DNA from: an uncultured Oscillibacter sp.
GTDB taxonomy: Bacteria; Bacillota; Clostridia; Oscillospirales; Oscillospiraceae
Direction of reading: 5' to 3'
Length of the DNA: 7,001 nucleotides
Assembly: GCA_905236835.1 (NCBI GenBank)
Contig: CAJOQY010000177.1
Coordinates: 1-7,001, forward strand
In this document: one piece after another, positions 1 through 6,274 of the stretch
Layout of the letters: each line of letters opens with the position of its first letter
Position numbering within the stretch: position 1 is the first letter of the stretch
Position numbers and translations under genes: made by a program
The notes under the pieces: model-generated
Told to the model about the DNA's origin: nothing
The model's database searches: none
The model's input: the letters and a program-made list of their open reading frames with translations, nothing else

Positions 1-357
1 ACCGGCTATCAGGGACTGCCGAAAGACTTGGAAGAAGCCGCCGCGATTGACGGCTGTAACATCGGCCAGAGATTTTTGTTAATCATGGCGCCGCTGACCC
101 GTTCTTCGATGGTCTCTCTGGGCATTATGACCGCCGTGTTCGCGTTTAAAGACCTCATGTGGCCGATGATCGTCTGCACGAACTCCGCCACGACGACGCT
201 GTCCGCCGGACTTGCCAAAATGCAGGGGCAGTTCTCCAGCAACTATCCGGAATTAATGGCGGCGGCGTTAATGGCCAGTCTGCCTATGATCGTGTTATAT
301 TTGATCTTCCAGAAGCAGTTCGTCGAGGGCATCGCCACTTCCGGCGGCAAATTATAA
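1..357 (+). CDS. Sugar ABC transporter permease, MalG-type, C-terminal part (5' end outside window)
   Basis: This is the inner-membrane permease of a carbohydrate ABC importer (MalG/LacG/MsmG-like, binding-protein-dependent transport family). The reading frame is open from base 1, so only the last 118 residues are present; such proteins are usually about 275-280 residues. The fragment starts just before the cytoplasmic EAA loop, which contacts the ATPase: EEAAAIDG at residues 11-18, then a conserved proline at 31. A membrane segment follows (about 35-60) and a last one near 86-106. The end, GIATSGGKL, is the usual tail of this subfamily. The alpha-galactosidase downstream suggests an alpha-galactoside such as raffinose or melibiose as substrate; that is inference from context. 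The terminator at 394-450 closes the transcript. Confidence 0.9.
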   Translation, partial: TGYQGLPKDLEEAAAIDGCNIGQRFLLIMAPLTRSSMVSLGIMTAVFAFKDLMWPMIVCTNSATTTLSAGLAKMQGQFSSNYPELMAAALMASLPMIVLYLIFQKQFVEGIATSGGKL

Positions 358-393
358 TTGATTCTTCGCGTAAAAAATCCCGCTCTCCTTTCC

Positions 394-450
394 GGACAGC
401 CGCCAATTGGAATGTTTTGTTCAGGCGGCTGTCCTGTTTTTGCCTGTTTT
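394..450 (+). terminator. Rho-independent terminator of the ABC transporter operon
   Basis: A perfect 11-bp inverted repeat, GGACAGCCGCC at 394-404 and GGCGGCTGTCC at 424-434, encloses a 19-nt loop. It is followed by a T-rich tail (TGTTTTTGCCTGTTTT, 435-450). It lies 36 bases after the permease stop and before the regulator, so it probably separates the transporter transcript from araC-aga. The loop is long for a terminator, but the stem is strongly GC-rich. Confidence 0.75.
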
Positions 451-475
451 CCGGATAAAATAAAATAAAATCCGG
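451..475. promoter_or_regulatory. Possible operator: CCGGAT-N13-ATCCGG palindrome upstream of the regulator
   Basis: A 6-bp inverted repeat, CCGGAT (451-456) and ATCCGG (470-475), flanks an A/T spacer made of TAAAA-type repeats. It sits 46 bases before the regulator start. A TATGAT box at 489-494 could be a -10, and its -35 position (about 466-471) would overlap the right arm, where I see no good TTGACA. A weak -35 covered by a palindrome would fit a regulated promoter, but nothing here proves binding. Confidence 0.22.
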
Positions 476-521
476 CTTCATAAAATCTTATGATTGCTGA
501 TATAACCGGGAAGATGAAATT

Positions 522-1439
522 ATGGACAAGGAAAAAGAATATTATTTCGTCTCAAAATATCACAGGTGTTTGAATTACCGCCACCGTCTGTCGGAGGAAT
601 TATATCTGCTCATGTGCGGTATGGAACAGTGCGTCCCCGGAAAATCATATGGCCCCAAACAACGGCCCGGTTATCATCTTCATGTCGTCTTTTCCGGCGA
701 GGGGACGTTTGAATCCCGCGGCAGAAAAATTCAGATCCATTCCGGCCAGATTTTTCTTGTCAAACCCACGGAAGAGACGTATTATATTGCCAGCCGGGAA
801 AGGCCATGGGCATACTGCTGGGTAACATTCGACGGGCAGAAAGCGGAATATTACATGGAACAGGCCGGATTTTTACCGGGCGTCAACGTGGTAAATAATT
901 ATATCGAAGCGGATCAATTTTATACGCTTGCCAATCTGTTATTGTCCAAACCGGAATTGAACCTCCAGAACGATTTGCGGCGGCAAGGGCTGTTAAATCA
1001 ATTTGTCGGGCTTGCCATCGAATCCTGCTGCCGCTCCAATCACGGCAAACGCAACGCCGCCTATTCCACGGATTCTTATGTCGATCACGCGGTTGATTAT
1101 ATCCGGAATAATTTTGATCATATGAAAATCTCGGAATTGTCGGCATTAATCGGTATTGACCGGAGCTATCTGTCTAATATTTTTCACAAGCGTATGGGCG
1201 TTTCGCCCCAGCGTTATTTAATCTATGTCCGTATGCGCAAGAGCGCGGAATTATTGCGCAACACGAATTATCCCGTCAAAGAAATCGCGAGCAAAGTCGG
1301 CTATGACAACGCCCTGACGTTTTCTAAGATATTTAAATCTTTTTACGGCGTCAGTCCGACCTATTATCGAAATCAGCCGGAGGAATCGCGGTTTTATCCG
1401 CCGGAATTTCCCGCGCCGGAACAATCATCACAGCAATAA
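522..1439 (+). CDS. AraC-family transcriptional regulator (MsmR-like)
   Basis: This 305-residue cytoplasmic DNA-binding regulator has the two-part architecture of AraC/XylS sugar regulators. An N-terminal cupin-like sugar-sensing domain (about 25-165) includes the YHLHV strand at 51-55 and GRKIQIHSGQIFLVKP at 67-82. A C-terminal AraC-type DNA-binding domain (about 185-285) carries two helix-turn-helix units. The first is near 202-223 (ISELSALIGIDRSYLSNIF) and the second near 252-275 (VKEIASKVGYDNALTFSKIF), followed by the family signature GVSPTYYR. A short proline-rich tail ends the protein. The ATG at 522 has a modest Shine-Dalgarno (GGAAG, 509-513). The alpha-galactosidase starts 16 bases after its stop, so the two are probably co-transcribed. 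By analogy with MsmR of streptococci it likely activates the locus in response to an alpha-galactoside; the ligand is inferred. Confidence 0.9.
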   Translation: MDKEKEYYFVSKYHRCLNYRHRLSEELYLLMCGMEQCVPGKSYGPKQRPGYHLHVVFSGEGTFESRGRKIQIHSGQIFLVKPTEETYYIASRERPWAYCWVTFDGQKAEYYMEQAGFLPGVNVVNNYIEADQFYTLANLLLSKPELNLQNDLRRQGLLNQFVGLAIESCCRSNHGKRNAAYSTDSYVDHAVDYIRNNFDHMKISELSALIGIDRSYLSNIFHKRMGVSPQRYLIYVRMRKSAELLRNTNYPVKEIASKVGYDNALTFSKIFKSFYGVSPTYYRNQPEESRFYPPEFPAPEQSSQQ

Positions 1440-1455
1440 AGGGGTTTTTATCATT

Positions 1456-3726
1456 ATGAGCGTTTTCCATGATTCTGACAAAAATATTTTCACCCTGCGT
1501 ACCCGCCATACGCTTTATCAAATGCGCGTCGGTCCGGGCGGATATTTATCGCATCTTTATTACGGGCGTAATTTTGAGTCAAAATCGCGAAAATCAAATC
1601 AAGCGGACAGTCTGGATTATTTATATCTTCCGGGGGATCATGGATTCACAACCAATCCATATGAACTGAAAGCGGAACGCGACTGGTCCATGGATGTCCT
1701 GCCCATGGAATACAGCGCGGCGAATACGGGGGATTTCCGTTTAAGCGCTTTGAATCTCGCCACGCGGGACGGCGTCTGGGGCGCGGATTTGCGTTATATC
1801 CGCCATGAGATTTTACCCGGAAAATATAATTTAACCGGCCTGCCGTCCGCGTTTGACCGGGAAGGGAACGCCGAAACGCTTTCTGTGATATTGGCCGACA
1901 AGGCGACGGGTATTGAAATCAATTTGCTTTATGCCGTGTTCGAGGAACAGGATGTTATCACGCGCGCCGTGAAAATCAAGAACGCGAGCGATAAAATAAT
2001 ATATTTGCAAAAGGCGGCGTCGGCGTGTCTGGATCTGCCGTTCGGCGATTGGGATTTGATTTATTTTTATGGCCGCCACGCCATGGAACGCCAGACGGAA
2101 CGTGAGGCGATTACGCCCGGCATAAAAACCATCTCATCCCGCCGGGGGATTTCCAGCCATCAGCAAAACCCGTTTGTGATTTTATGCGACAAAAATTCCA
2201 CCGAAGATTTCGGCGATTGTTACGGCGTCATGCCGGTTTATTCAGGCAATCACAAGACGGAAATCGAACGGGATCAGCTTGATTCCATTCGCCTTGTCAC
2301 GGGCATTCACGACGAGCAGTTCACATGGAAATTAAATCCCGGCGAAATATTCGACGCGCCGGAAATATTATTCGCGTATACCCATCAGGGACTGTCTCAA
2401 TTATCGCGTATTTATCATAATTTTATTAAAAATAATATTATCAAAAGCAACTATCCGGAATCTTCCCGTTATGTGTTATTAAACAACTGGGAAGCGACGT
2501 ATTTTAATTTTAATACGGATAAATTATTAAAAATCGCGTCTCAGGCGAAAAATCTGGGCGTCGATACGCTTGTATTAGACGACGGCTGGTTTGGGACGCG
2601 CGACGACGACAATCAAGGCCTCGGCGACTGGTTTGTGAATGAACACAAACTGCCCGGCGGATTTGATTATTTAATCCCGAAAATTCACGAAATGGGATTA
2701 AATTTCGGCCTCTGGATTGAGCCGGAATCCGTCAACGAAAATTCGGATTTATATCGTTCCCATCCGGATTGGGCTTTGACCGTCCCCGGACGCAAGCCCG
2801 CCATGGGACGCAATCAGCTGGTTCTGGATTTTTCCCGCCCGGATGTGATTGATTATTTATATCATATTTTCGCGGATATTTTGAGAAAATATGATATTAA
2901 TTATATCAAATGGGACATGAACCGCTGTTTGACGGATGTCTATTCCCACGCGTTCCCCGCAGATCAGCAGGGCGAGATTTTCCATCGCTATGTCTTGGGA
3001 TTATATAACTTGCTGGATCGATTAACATCCGAATTTCCGGACGTGTTATTCGAGGGCTGTTCCGGCGGCGGCGGAAGATTCGACGCGGGAATATTATATT
3101 ACTGCCCGCAGATCTGGTGCAGTGACGACACGGACGCCATCGAACGCCTGACGATTCAATACGGCACATCGTTTGGCTATCCGCCGTGTTCCATGGGCGC
3201 GCATATATCCGCCGTTCCGAACCATCAGACGGGACGCAAGACGCCCATCGGGACGCGCGCCGTTGTCGCTATGGCCGGAACATTCGGCTATGAATTGGAT
3301 TTCAATAAACTTTCCGAACAGGAACAGGACGAAGTCCGCCGCCAGATTCAGGACTTCCGGCAATATGATAAATTAACCCGCGACGGCGATTACTACCGCC
3401 TTGCGTTATCGAAATATAATCACAGATTCACGGCGTGGGAATTCGCCGCGCCGGATCAATCCGAAGCGCTTGTCAGCGTTGTGATGACCCATCCCACCGC
3501 CAACGCGGGGCCGATTTATCTGAAATTAAAAGGCTTGGATGAATCGGCGTGTTATGGATTAAAATTCGAGTTTTTCGGGAATCTTGTCCCGGCGGATCAG
3601 ATTTACGGCGGCAGTCGTGACGGGCGAAAATCTTATTCCGGCGCGGCGCTCATGTACGCCGGACTGACCATCCCCGCTTTATTCGGCGATTATCCCAGCG
3701 CGCGGATTTATCTGAAAAAAATATAA
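1456..3726 (+). CDS. aga: Alpha-galactosidase, glycoside hydrolase family 36
   Basis: This retaining alpha-galactosidase (EC 3.2.1.22) removes terminal alpha-1,6-galactose from melibiose, raffinose or stachyose. It has 756 residues, close to the 720-750 usual for tetrameric bacterial GH36 enzymes. No signal peptide is visible, so it should be cytoplasmic and act after import. The N-terminal beta-sandwich covers about 1-330, the (beta/alpha)8 barrel about 335-650, and the rest is a C-terminal beta domain. Visible active-site elements are NNWEA (Trp345), DDGWFG (Asp375, Asp376), WIEPE, Arg452 in GRNQLVLDFS, and KWDMNR with nucleophile Asp487. CSGGGGRFD is at 535-543, and WCSDDTD contains the likely acid/base Asp557. 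The 70-residue spacing of the two catalytic Asp matches Geobacillus stearothermophilus AgaA (D478/D548, as I recall them). The Shine-Dalgarno is AAAGGGG at 1438-1444. No frameshift or missing residue was seen. Confidence 0.96.
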   Translation: MSVFHDSDKNIFTLRTRHTLYQMRVGPGGYLSHLYYGRNFESKSRKSNQADSLDYLYLPGDHGFTTNPYELKAERDWSMDVLPMEYSAANTGDFRLSALNLATRDGVWGADLRYIRHEILPGKYNLTGLPSAFDREGNAETLSVILADKATGIEINLLYAVFEEQDVITRAVKIKNASDKIIYLQKAASACLDLPFGDWDLIYFYGRHAMERQTEREAITPGIKTISSRRGISSHQQNPFVILCDKNSTEDFGDCYGVMPVYSGNHKTEIERDQLDSIRLVTGIHDEQFTWKLNPGEIFDAPEILFAYTHQGLSQLSRIYHNFIKNNIIKSNYPESSRYVLLNNWEATYFNFNTDKLLKIASQAKNLGVDTLVLDDGWFGTRDDDNQGLGDWFVNEHKLPGGFDYLIPKIHEMGLNFGLWIEPESVNENSDLYRSHPDWALTVPGRKPAMGRNQLVLDFSRPDVIDYLYHIFADILRKYDINYIKWDMNRCLTDVYSHAFPADQQGEIFHRYVLGLYNLLDRLTSEFPDVLFEGCSGGGGRFDAGILYYCPQIWCSDDTDAIERLTIQYGTSFGYPPCSMGAHISAVPNHQTGRKTPIGTRAVVAMAGTFGYELDFNKLSEQEQDEVRRQIQDFRQYDKLTRDGDYYRLALSKYNHRFTAWEFAAPDQSEALVSVVMTHPTANAGPIYLKLKGLDESACYGLKFEFFGNLVPADQIYGGSRDGRKSYSGAALMYAGLTIPALFGDYPSARIYLKKI

Positions 3727-3780
3727 ATATTATTAATTATAAATATTATTAATATTATATATTAAAATATTATATATTAA
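3722..3780. repeat. Two consecutive perfect tandem duplications in pure A/T DNA
   Basis: The 16-mer TATAAATATTATTAAT occurs at 3722-3737 and again immediately at 3738-3753. The 15-mer AATATTATATATTAA occurs at 3751-3765 and immediately again at 3766-3780. They lie in a 69-nt run (3715-3783) with no G or C. The first unit contains the aga stop codon (3724-3726). The 12-mer TATAAATATTAT recurs at 6333-6344 beside nth, so related AT-rich sequence may be common between genes here. Confidence 0.85.
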
Positions 3781-3800
3781 TTTGATAAATTCAGAAATTC

Positions 3801-3842
3801 TCCCCTGTCCCATTCCCTGATTTGGGAGAGAGGGGCAGGGGA
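3801..3842. repeat. GC-rich two-tier hairpin between aga and the next operon
   Basis: TCCCCTGTCCC (3801-3811) pairs with GGGGCAGGGGA (3832-3842) over 11 positions, including one T-G wobble. Inside it TCCC (3814-3817) pairs with GGGA (3824-3827) around a 6-nt loop. No T-run follows on either strand (AAAAGATATG on the plus side), so it is a poor intrinsic terminator by the usual rule, although it is the only strong stem after aga. It stands out as an isolated C/G-rich block in A/T-rich DNA and could be a copy of a dispersed intergenic palindrome. The rest of the 3727-3911 gap is A/T-rich and shows no convincing promoter. Confidence 0.6.
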
Positions 3843-3901
3843 AAAGATATGATAAATTTATTATAAATTAATAAATATCCGTGCATTCAAGAAAAAGCAT
3901 T

Positions 3902-3905
3902 GGGG
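3902..3905 (+). promoter_or_regulatory. Ribosome binding site that decides the start at 3912
   Basis: GGGG lies 6 bases before the ATG at 3912. An in-frame TTG at 3900 would lengthen the protein by four residues but has only an A-rich stretch before it and would itself overlap this site, so ATG 3912 is preferred. Confidence 0.55.
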
Positions 3906-3911
3906 CGCGAT

Positions 3912-4640
3912 ATGGATAGATTATCACAAATCCGGCGATGGCTGGCGGAAGAATATAAAAAAATAAAAAATCTCTCATGGCGCGGTAAAATTGAGTACGC
4001 GTGGGATTATTATAAACTCTGGATCATCGGGGTTTTGTCTTTTGTGATTTTATGCGCGTATATCACGCCAAGACTGTTGACGGCAAACCGCGAGAATTGG
4101 CTGTACGCCTGTTTCGCCAATACTTACGCCGATATTGGCGGCAATTCTGATTTTTGGAGAGATTACGCCGCATACGCGGATTATGATTTAAGTCAAAAAA
4201 ATTTGATATTTAACGCGCAAATCTATTGCGATCCGGCCAGTGAGGATTACGGGAATCAATATTACAGGCTTTTAATCGCGTCAATGGACAGCGGCGTATT
4301 AGATATTTTAATCATGGAGCCGGATAGATTGAAATATCTGGGCGCGTCGGGGCGCTTATTGGATTTGGAGGACGAACGCGCGAAAGAGATTTTTCAAGCG
4401 TATCAAGACCGTTTGATCTGGTGTGAGCCGCTGGAAAATAAAAATTATCATAAATCACGCGTGGCGATTGGGATTGATTTAAGCGGTTCGATTTTAACGG
4501 GCGGGAATCACGCGTATCCGGACGGCGCGGCGCTGGGAATCAACGCGCTGTCACAACGCCCGGAAGAAGCGAAACGATTCTTGGAATATATATTGAATCA
4601 TAATTTAAATCTAAAATCCGGGGAGGACGCGATGTCATGA
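3912..4640 (+). CDS. Membrane-anchored extracytoplasmic protein resembling part of a solute-binding protein
   Basis: I do not recognise this 242-residue protein by name. A positively charged cytoplasmic segment (1-34, rich in Lys/Arg) is followed by one hydrophobic helix (about 35-56, KLWIIGVLSFVILCAYI) and then about 185 soluble residues. The positive-inside rule places that domain outside the cell. There is no lipobox. The stretch at 121-153 (IASMDSGVLDILIMEPDRL, then GRLLDLED) resembles the part of sugar-binding proteins that reads as a small residue, D-(V/I), a few residues, then G-x-L-x-x-L. The C-terminal EEAKRFLEYIL (218-228) also resembles such proteins, which are normally about 400 residues long. 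It overlaps the YesL-family gene by 4 nt (ATGA), so the two are translationally coupled and may act together at the membrane. A role in sensing or assisting uptake is possible but unproven. Confidence 0.75.
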   Translation: MDRLSQIRRWLAEEYKKIKNLSWRGKIEYAWDYYKLWIIGVLSFVILCAYITPRLLTANRENWLYACFANTYADIGGNSDFWRDYAAYADYDLSQKNLIFNAQIYCDPASEDYGNQYYRLLIASMDSGVLDILIMEPDRLKYLGASGRLLDLEDERAKEIFQAYQDRLIWCEPLENKNYHKSRVAIGIDLSGSILTGGNHAYPDGAALGINALSQRPEEAKRFLEYILNHNLNLKSGEDAMS

Positions 4641-5362
4641 GATGGCTGAGATCGTTTTTCGATAATAACAGTCTGTTTGGCCGTCTCATGACGCGCTGCG
4701 GGATTTTAATCGCGGGAAATATATTATTTTTAATATTCAGTATTCCCGTGTTCACGATTGGCGCGGCGTGGACGGCGTTATATTACACGATGTTCAAGAC
4801 ATTGCGTGAAAAAGGGGAAATCAATCCGTTCCGGGTATTTTGGATCGGCTTCCGGGAGAATTTCAGACAAGCCGTGATAATTTTTATATTATTCGCGTTT
4901 CTGGCGGTATTTTTAATTCTGGAAATTTTCTGGTGCGGACAGTTTGAAAATCCGGTCGCGCTGTTCCGGTATGGCCTGATGGCGTTATTATTGACAGAAA
5001 TCGTGATCGCGAGTTATATTTTCCCGGTGATGTCCGTATTCCGGGGGGATTTCAGACAGTTGATTTCCGACAGCGTATATTTTGCCGTCCGGCGTCCTGT
5101 CACGCTGATTTTGATTTTATTTCTGCATATTATGCCGTTTGTAATAACGTTTCTGGACGCGCGGCGACTGCCGTTATACGCGTTTTTGTGGTGCGTGATT
5201 GGTTTCAGCGGGATCGCGATGTCCTGCGCGAATTGGCTTTATAAACAATTCGCTCCGCTGTTGGATTCTAATCAAACGGGCGATGATGAGACAGACAAGT
5301 TGGAAAACGCGGAAAAATCGGAACGTGAGATTTTAGAAGAAATGAAGAAACTTGGTATGTAA
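4637..5362 (+). CDS. YesL family (DUF624) integral membrane protein
   Basis: This 241-residue polytopic membrane protein matches the DUF624/YesL family. The hallmark near the N-terminus is NILFLIFSIPVFTIGAAWTALYY (residues 28-50), with the conserved P-x2-T-x-GA and ALYY. About five hydrophobic helices are visible near 23-43, 78-98, 108-133, 154-172 and 180-198. A charged, acidic C-terminal tail (210-241, many Glu/Lys) probably lies in the cytoplasm. The family has no established biochemical activity; in Bacillus subtilis yesL sits in a pectin-derived sugar uptake cluster, and relatives often neighbour sugar ABC transporters. The ATG overlaps the upstream TGA, with a strong GGGGAGG at 4620-4626. 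The SDR gene follows after a short gap, so the three genes form one operon. Confidence 0.88.
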   Translation: MRWLRSFFDNNSLFGRLMTRCGILIAGNILFLIFSIPVFTIGAAWTALYYTMFKTLREKGEINPFRVFWIGFRENFRQAVIIFILFAFLAVFLILEIFWCGQFENPVALFRYGLMALLLTEIVIASYIFPVMSVFRGDFRQLISDSVYFAVRRPVTLILILFLHIMPFVITFLDARRLPLYAFLWCVIGFSGIAMSCANWLYKQFAPLLDSNQTGDDETDKLENAEKSEREILEEMKKLGM

Positions 5363-5369
5363 TCGACAT

Positions 5370-5375
5370 GGGGGA
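5370..5375 (+). promoter_or_regulatory. Ribosome binding site favouring the SDR start at 5383
   Basis: GGGGGA at 5370-5375 is 7-8 bases before the ATG at 5383. The alternative in-frame ATG at 5368 has no comparable site before it and overlaps this one. Starting at 5383 also puts the TG-x3-GIG nucleotide-binding motif at residue 8, as is normal for the family. Confidence 0.6.
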
Positions 5376-5382
5376 AAAATAT

Positions 5383-6117
5383 ATGCGGGGCTGTGCGCTG
5401 GTGACAGGTTCATCAAGGGGGATCGGTCGGGCGATTGCGCGCCGTCTGGCGAAAGACGGATGGCCGGTCTGCGTGAATTATTATCAAAATCAGGAAGCCG
5501 GGGAAAAGACGGCGCGTGAAATCCGCGACGACGGCGGAAAGGCGATCGTGATTCAGGCGGACGTATCTAATCAAGACGCCGTGAAAAACATGATCAAAAC
5601 GGCTGAAACGGAGCTTGGATCGGTGGAATTAGTAATCAATAACGCCGGAATCGCCGGACAGGTATTATTTCAGGATATTACGGATGAAATCTGGAATCGT
5701 TTTTTTGATATAAATTTAAACGGCGCGCGGCGCGTGATACAAGCCGTATTGCCTGATATGATCCACGCAAAACACGGAAATATTATTAATATCTCATCCA
5801 TCTGGGGACTGCGGGGGGCAAGCTGTGAAAGCGCGTATGCCTGTACGAAAGCGGGCTTGATCGCGTTGACGCGTTCGCTGGCGCTGGAACTCGCGCCGTC
5901 CGGGATACGCGTGAACTGTATCGCGCCGGGCGTGATCAATACGGATATGGTACAGGTATTGGGACAGGATGTATTGCGGGATCTGGCGAATCAGACGCCG
6001 CTTGGCCGTTTGGGTACGCCGGAGGATATAGCGGATTTAGCGGCGTTTCTGGCGTCGGATCAGGCGTCTTTCATCACGGGACAGGTGATTACATCCGACG
6101 GCGGGTTTATTTTATAA
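5383..6117 (+). CDS. SDR oxidoreductase, FabG-like; probably EF-P 5-aminopentanone reductase (YmfI type)
   Basis: This is a classical short-chain dehydrogenase/reductase of 244 residues from ATG 5383 (249 if started at 5368). It shows TGSSRGIG at 8-15 for NAD(P) binding, Asp60 in ADVS, NNAG at 86-89, and the catalytic set Asn111, Ser139, Tyr152 and Lys156 (YACTK). APGVINTDM and the terminal FITGQVITSDGG are also typical. It would commonly be labelled 3-oxoacyl-ACP reductase (fabG), but no fatty-acid genes are nearby. The segment SSIWG-x2-GASCE (138-149) is, from memory, typical of Bacillus YmfI and clostridial relatives. These reduce the 5-aminopentanone on Lys32 of elongation factor P to 5-aminopentanol. 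I therefore favour that role with moderate confidence; EF-P itself is not in the window. The gene ends the operon begun at 3912, and its stop abuts the inverted-repeat element. Confidence 0.85.
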   Translation: MRGCALVTGSSRGIGRAIARRLAKDGWPVCVNYYQNQEAGEKTAREIRDDGGKAIVIQADVSNQDAVKNMIKTAETELGSVELVINNAGIAGQVLFQDITDEIWNRFFDINLNGARRVIQAVLPDMIHAKHGNIINISSIWGLRGASCESAYACTKAGLIALTRSLALELAPSGIRVNCIAPGVINTDMVQVLGQDVLRDLANQTPLGRLGTPEDIADLAAFLASDQASFITGQVITSDGGFIL

Positions 6118-6243
6118 ACTATAAATGAGCAAATCTGAAAACCTGCACAATGATTCGACGAAAATTCCACGGCAAGGAGACAGTTCTTTCTGATTTGTCC
6201 ACCAACAGCGTACAAATTTGTGCATTCCTACAGTTTTTCTCAT
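6112..6243 (-). CDS. Small open frame spanning the inverted-repeat element (doubtful gene)
   Basis: On the minus strand an ATG inside the right terminal repeat (6243-6241) opens a 43-codon frame. It runs through the whole element and stops at a TAA just beyond the left repeat. The product begins MRKTVGMHKFVRCWWTNQ and is rich in Cys, Trp and Arg. There is no convincing Shine-Dalgarno site before it. It overlaps the SDR 3' end by 6 bases in antisense. I know no family for it. It is most likely a by-product of the repeat, but it would be worth keeping if found intact in many copies. Confidence 0.15.
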   Translation of the reverse strand: MRKTVGMHKFVRCWWTNQKELSPCRGIFVESLCRFSDLLIYSL

Positions 6244-6251
6244 TTATAGTT
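6117..6251. mobile_element. Candidate miniature inverted-repeat element (MITE-like), 135 bp
   Basis: AACTATAAATGAG (6117-6129) is repeated perfectly inverted as CTCATTTATAGTT (6239-6251). In the same register pairing continues inward: AAA/TTT, CTG/CAG, and TGCACAA (6144-6150) with TTGTGCA (6218-6224). The arms are therefore imperfect inverted repeats of about 34 bp. ATA flanks both sides (6114-6116 and 6252-6254), consistent with a 3-bp target duplication, though in A/T-rich DNA this could be chance. The first base of the left repeat is the last base of the SDR stop codon. The 60-base centre is less A/T-rich than its surroundings and holds no transposase. An alternative is a structured 3' UTR or small RNA. 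Confidence 0.5.
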
Positions 6252-6274
6252 ATAAAAATATATAAATAATATAA

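Noticed and set aside
883..1146. Minus-strand open frame inside the araC-type gene
   Set aside because: It overlaps a clear AraC regulator and gives a low-complexity Arg-rich product without recognisable domains.
1739..1755. AAGCGCTT palindrome resembling a catabolite-response site
   Set aside because: It lies inside the aga coding region and does not match the cre consensus well.
3094..3363. Long antisense open frames within aga (also 2906-3169 and 1831-2079, minus strand)
   Set aside because: They lie wholly inside a well-supported GH36 gene, have no family features and no ribosome binding site; they are shadows of the codon pattern.
3854..3870. AATTTA-TTA-TAAATT inverted repeat before the second operon
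   Set aside because: Short A/T-only palindromes are expected by chance in DNA of this composition.
3843..3901. Promoter for the second operon
   Set aside because: Several TATAAA/TATGAT-like boxes exist in the A/T-rich DNA, but none has a -35 partner at 16-18 bp, so no position can be supported.
3900..3911. TTG start for the membrane-anchored protein
   Set aside because: The ATG at 3912 has GGGG at proper spacing, which the TTG lacks.
5368..5382. Upstream ATG for the SDR gene
   Set aside because: It has no good ribosome binding site, and the start at 5383 places the cofactor motif at the usual distance from the N-terminus. It remains possible.
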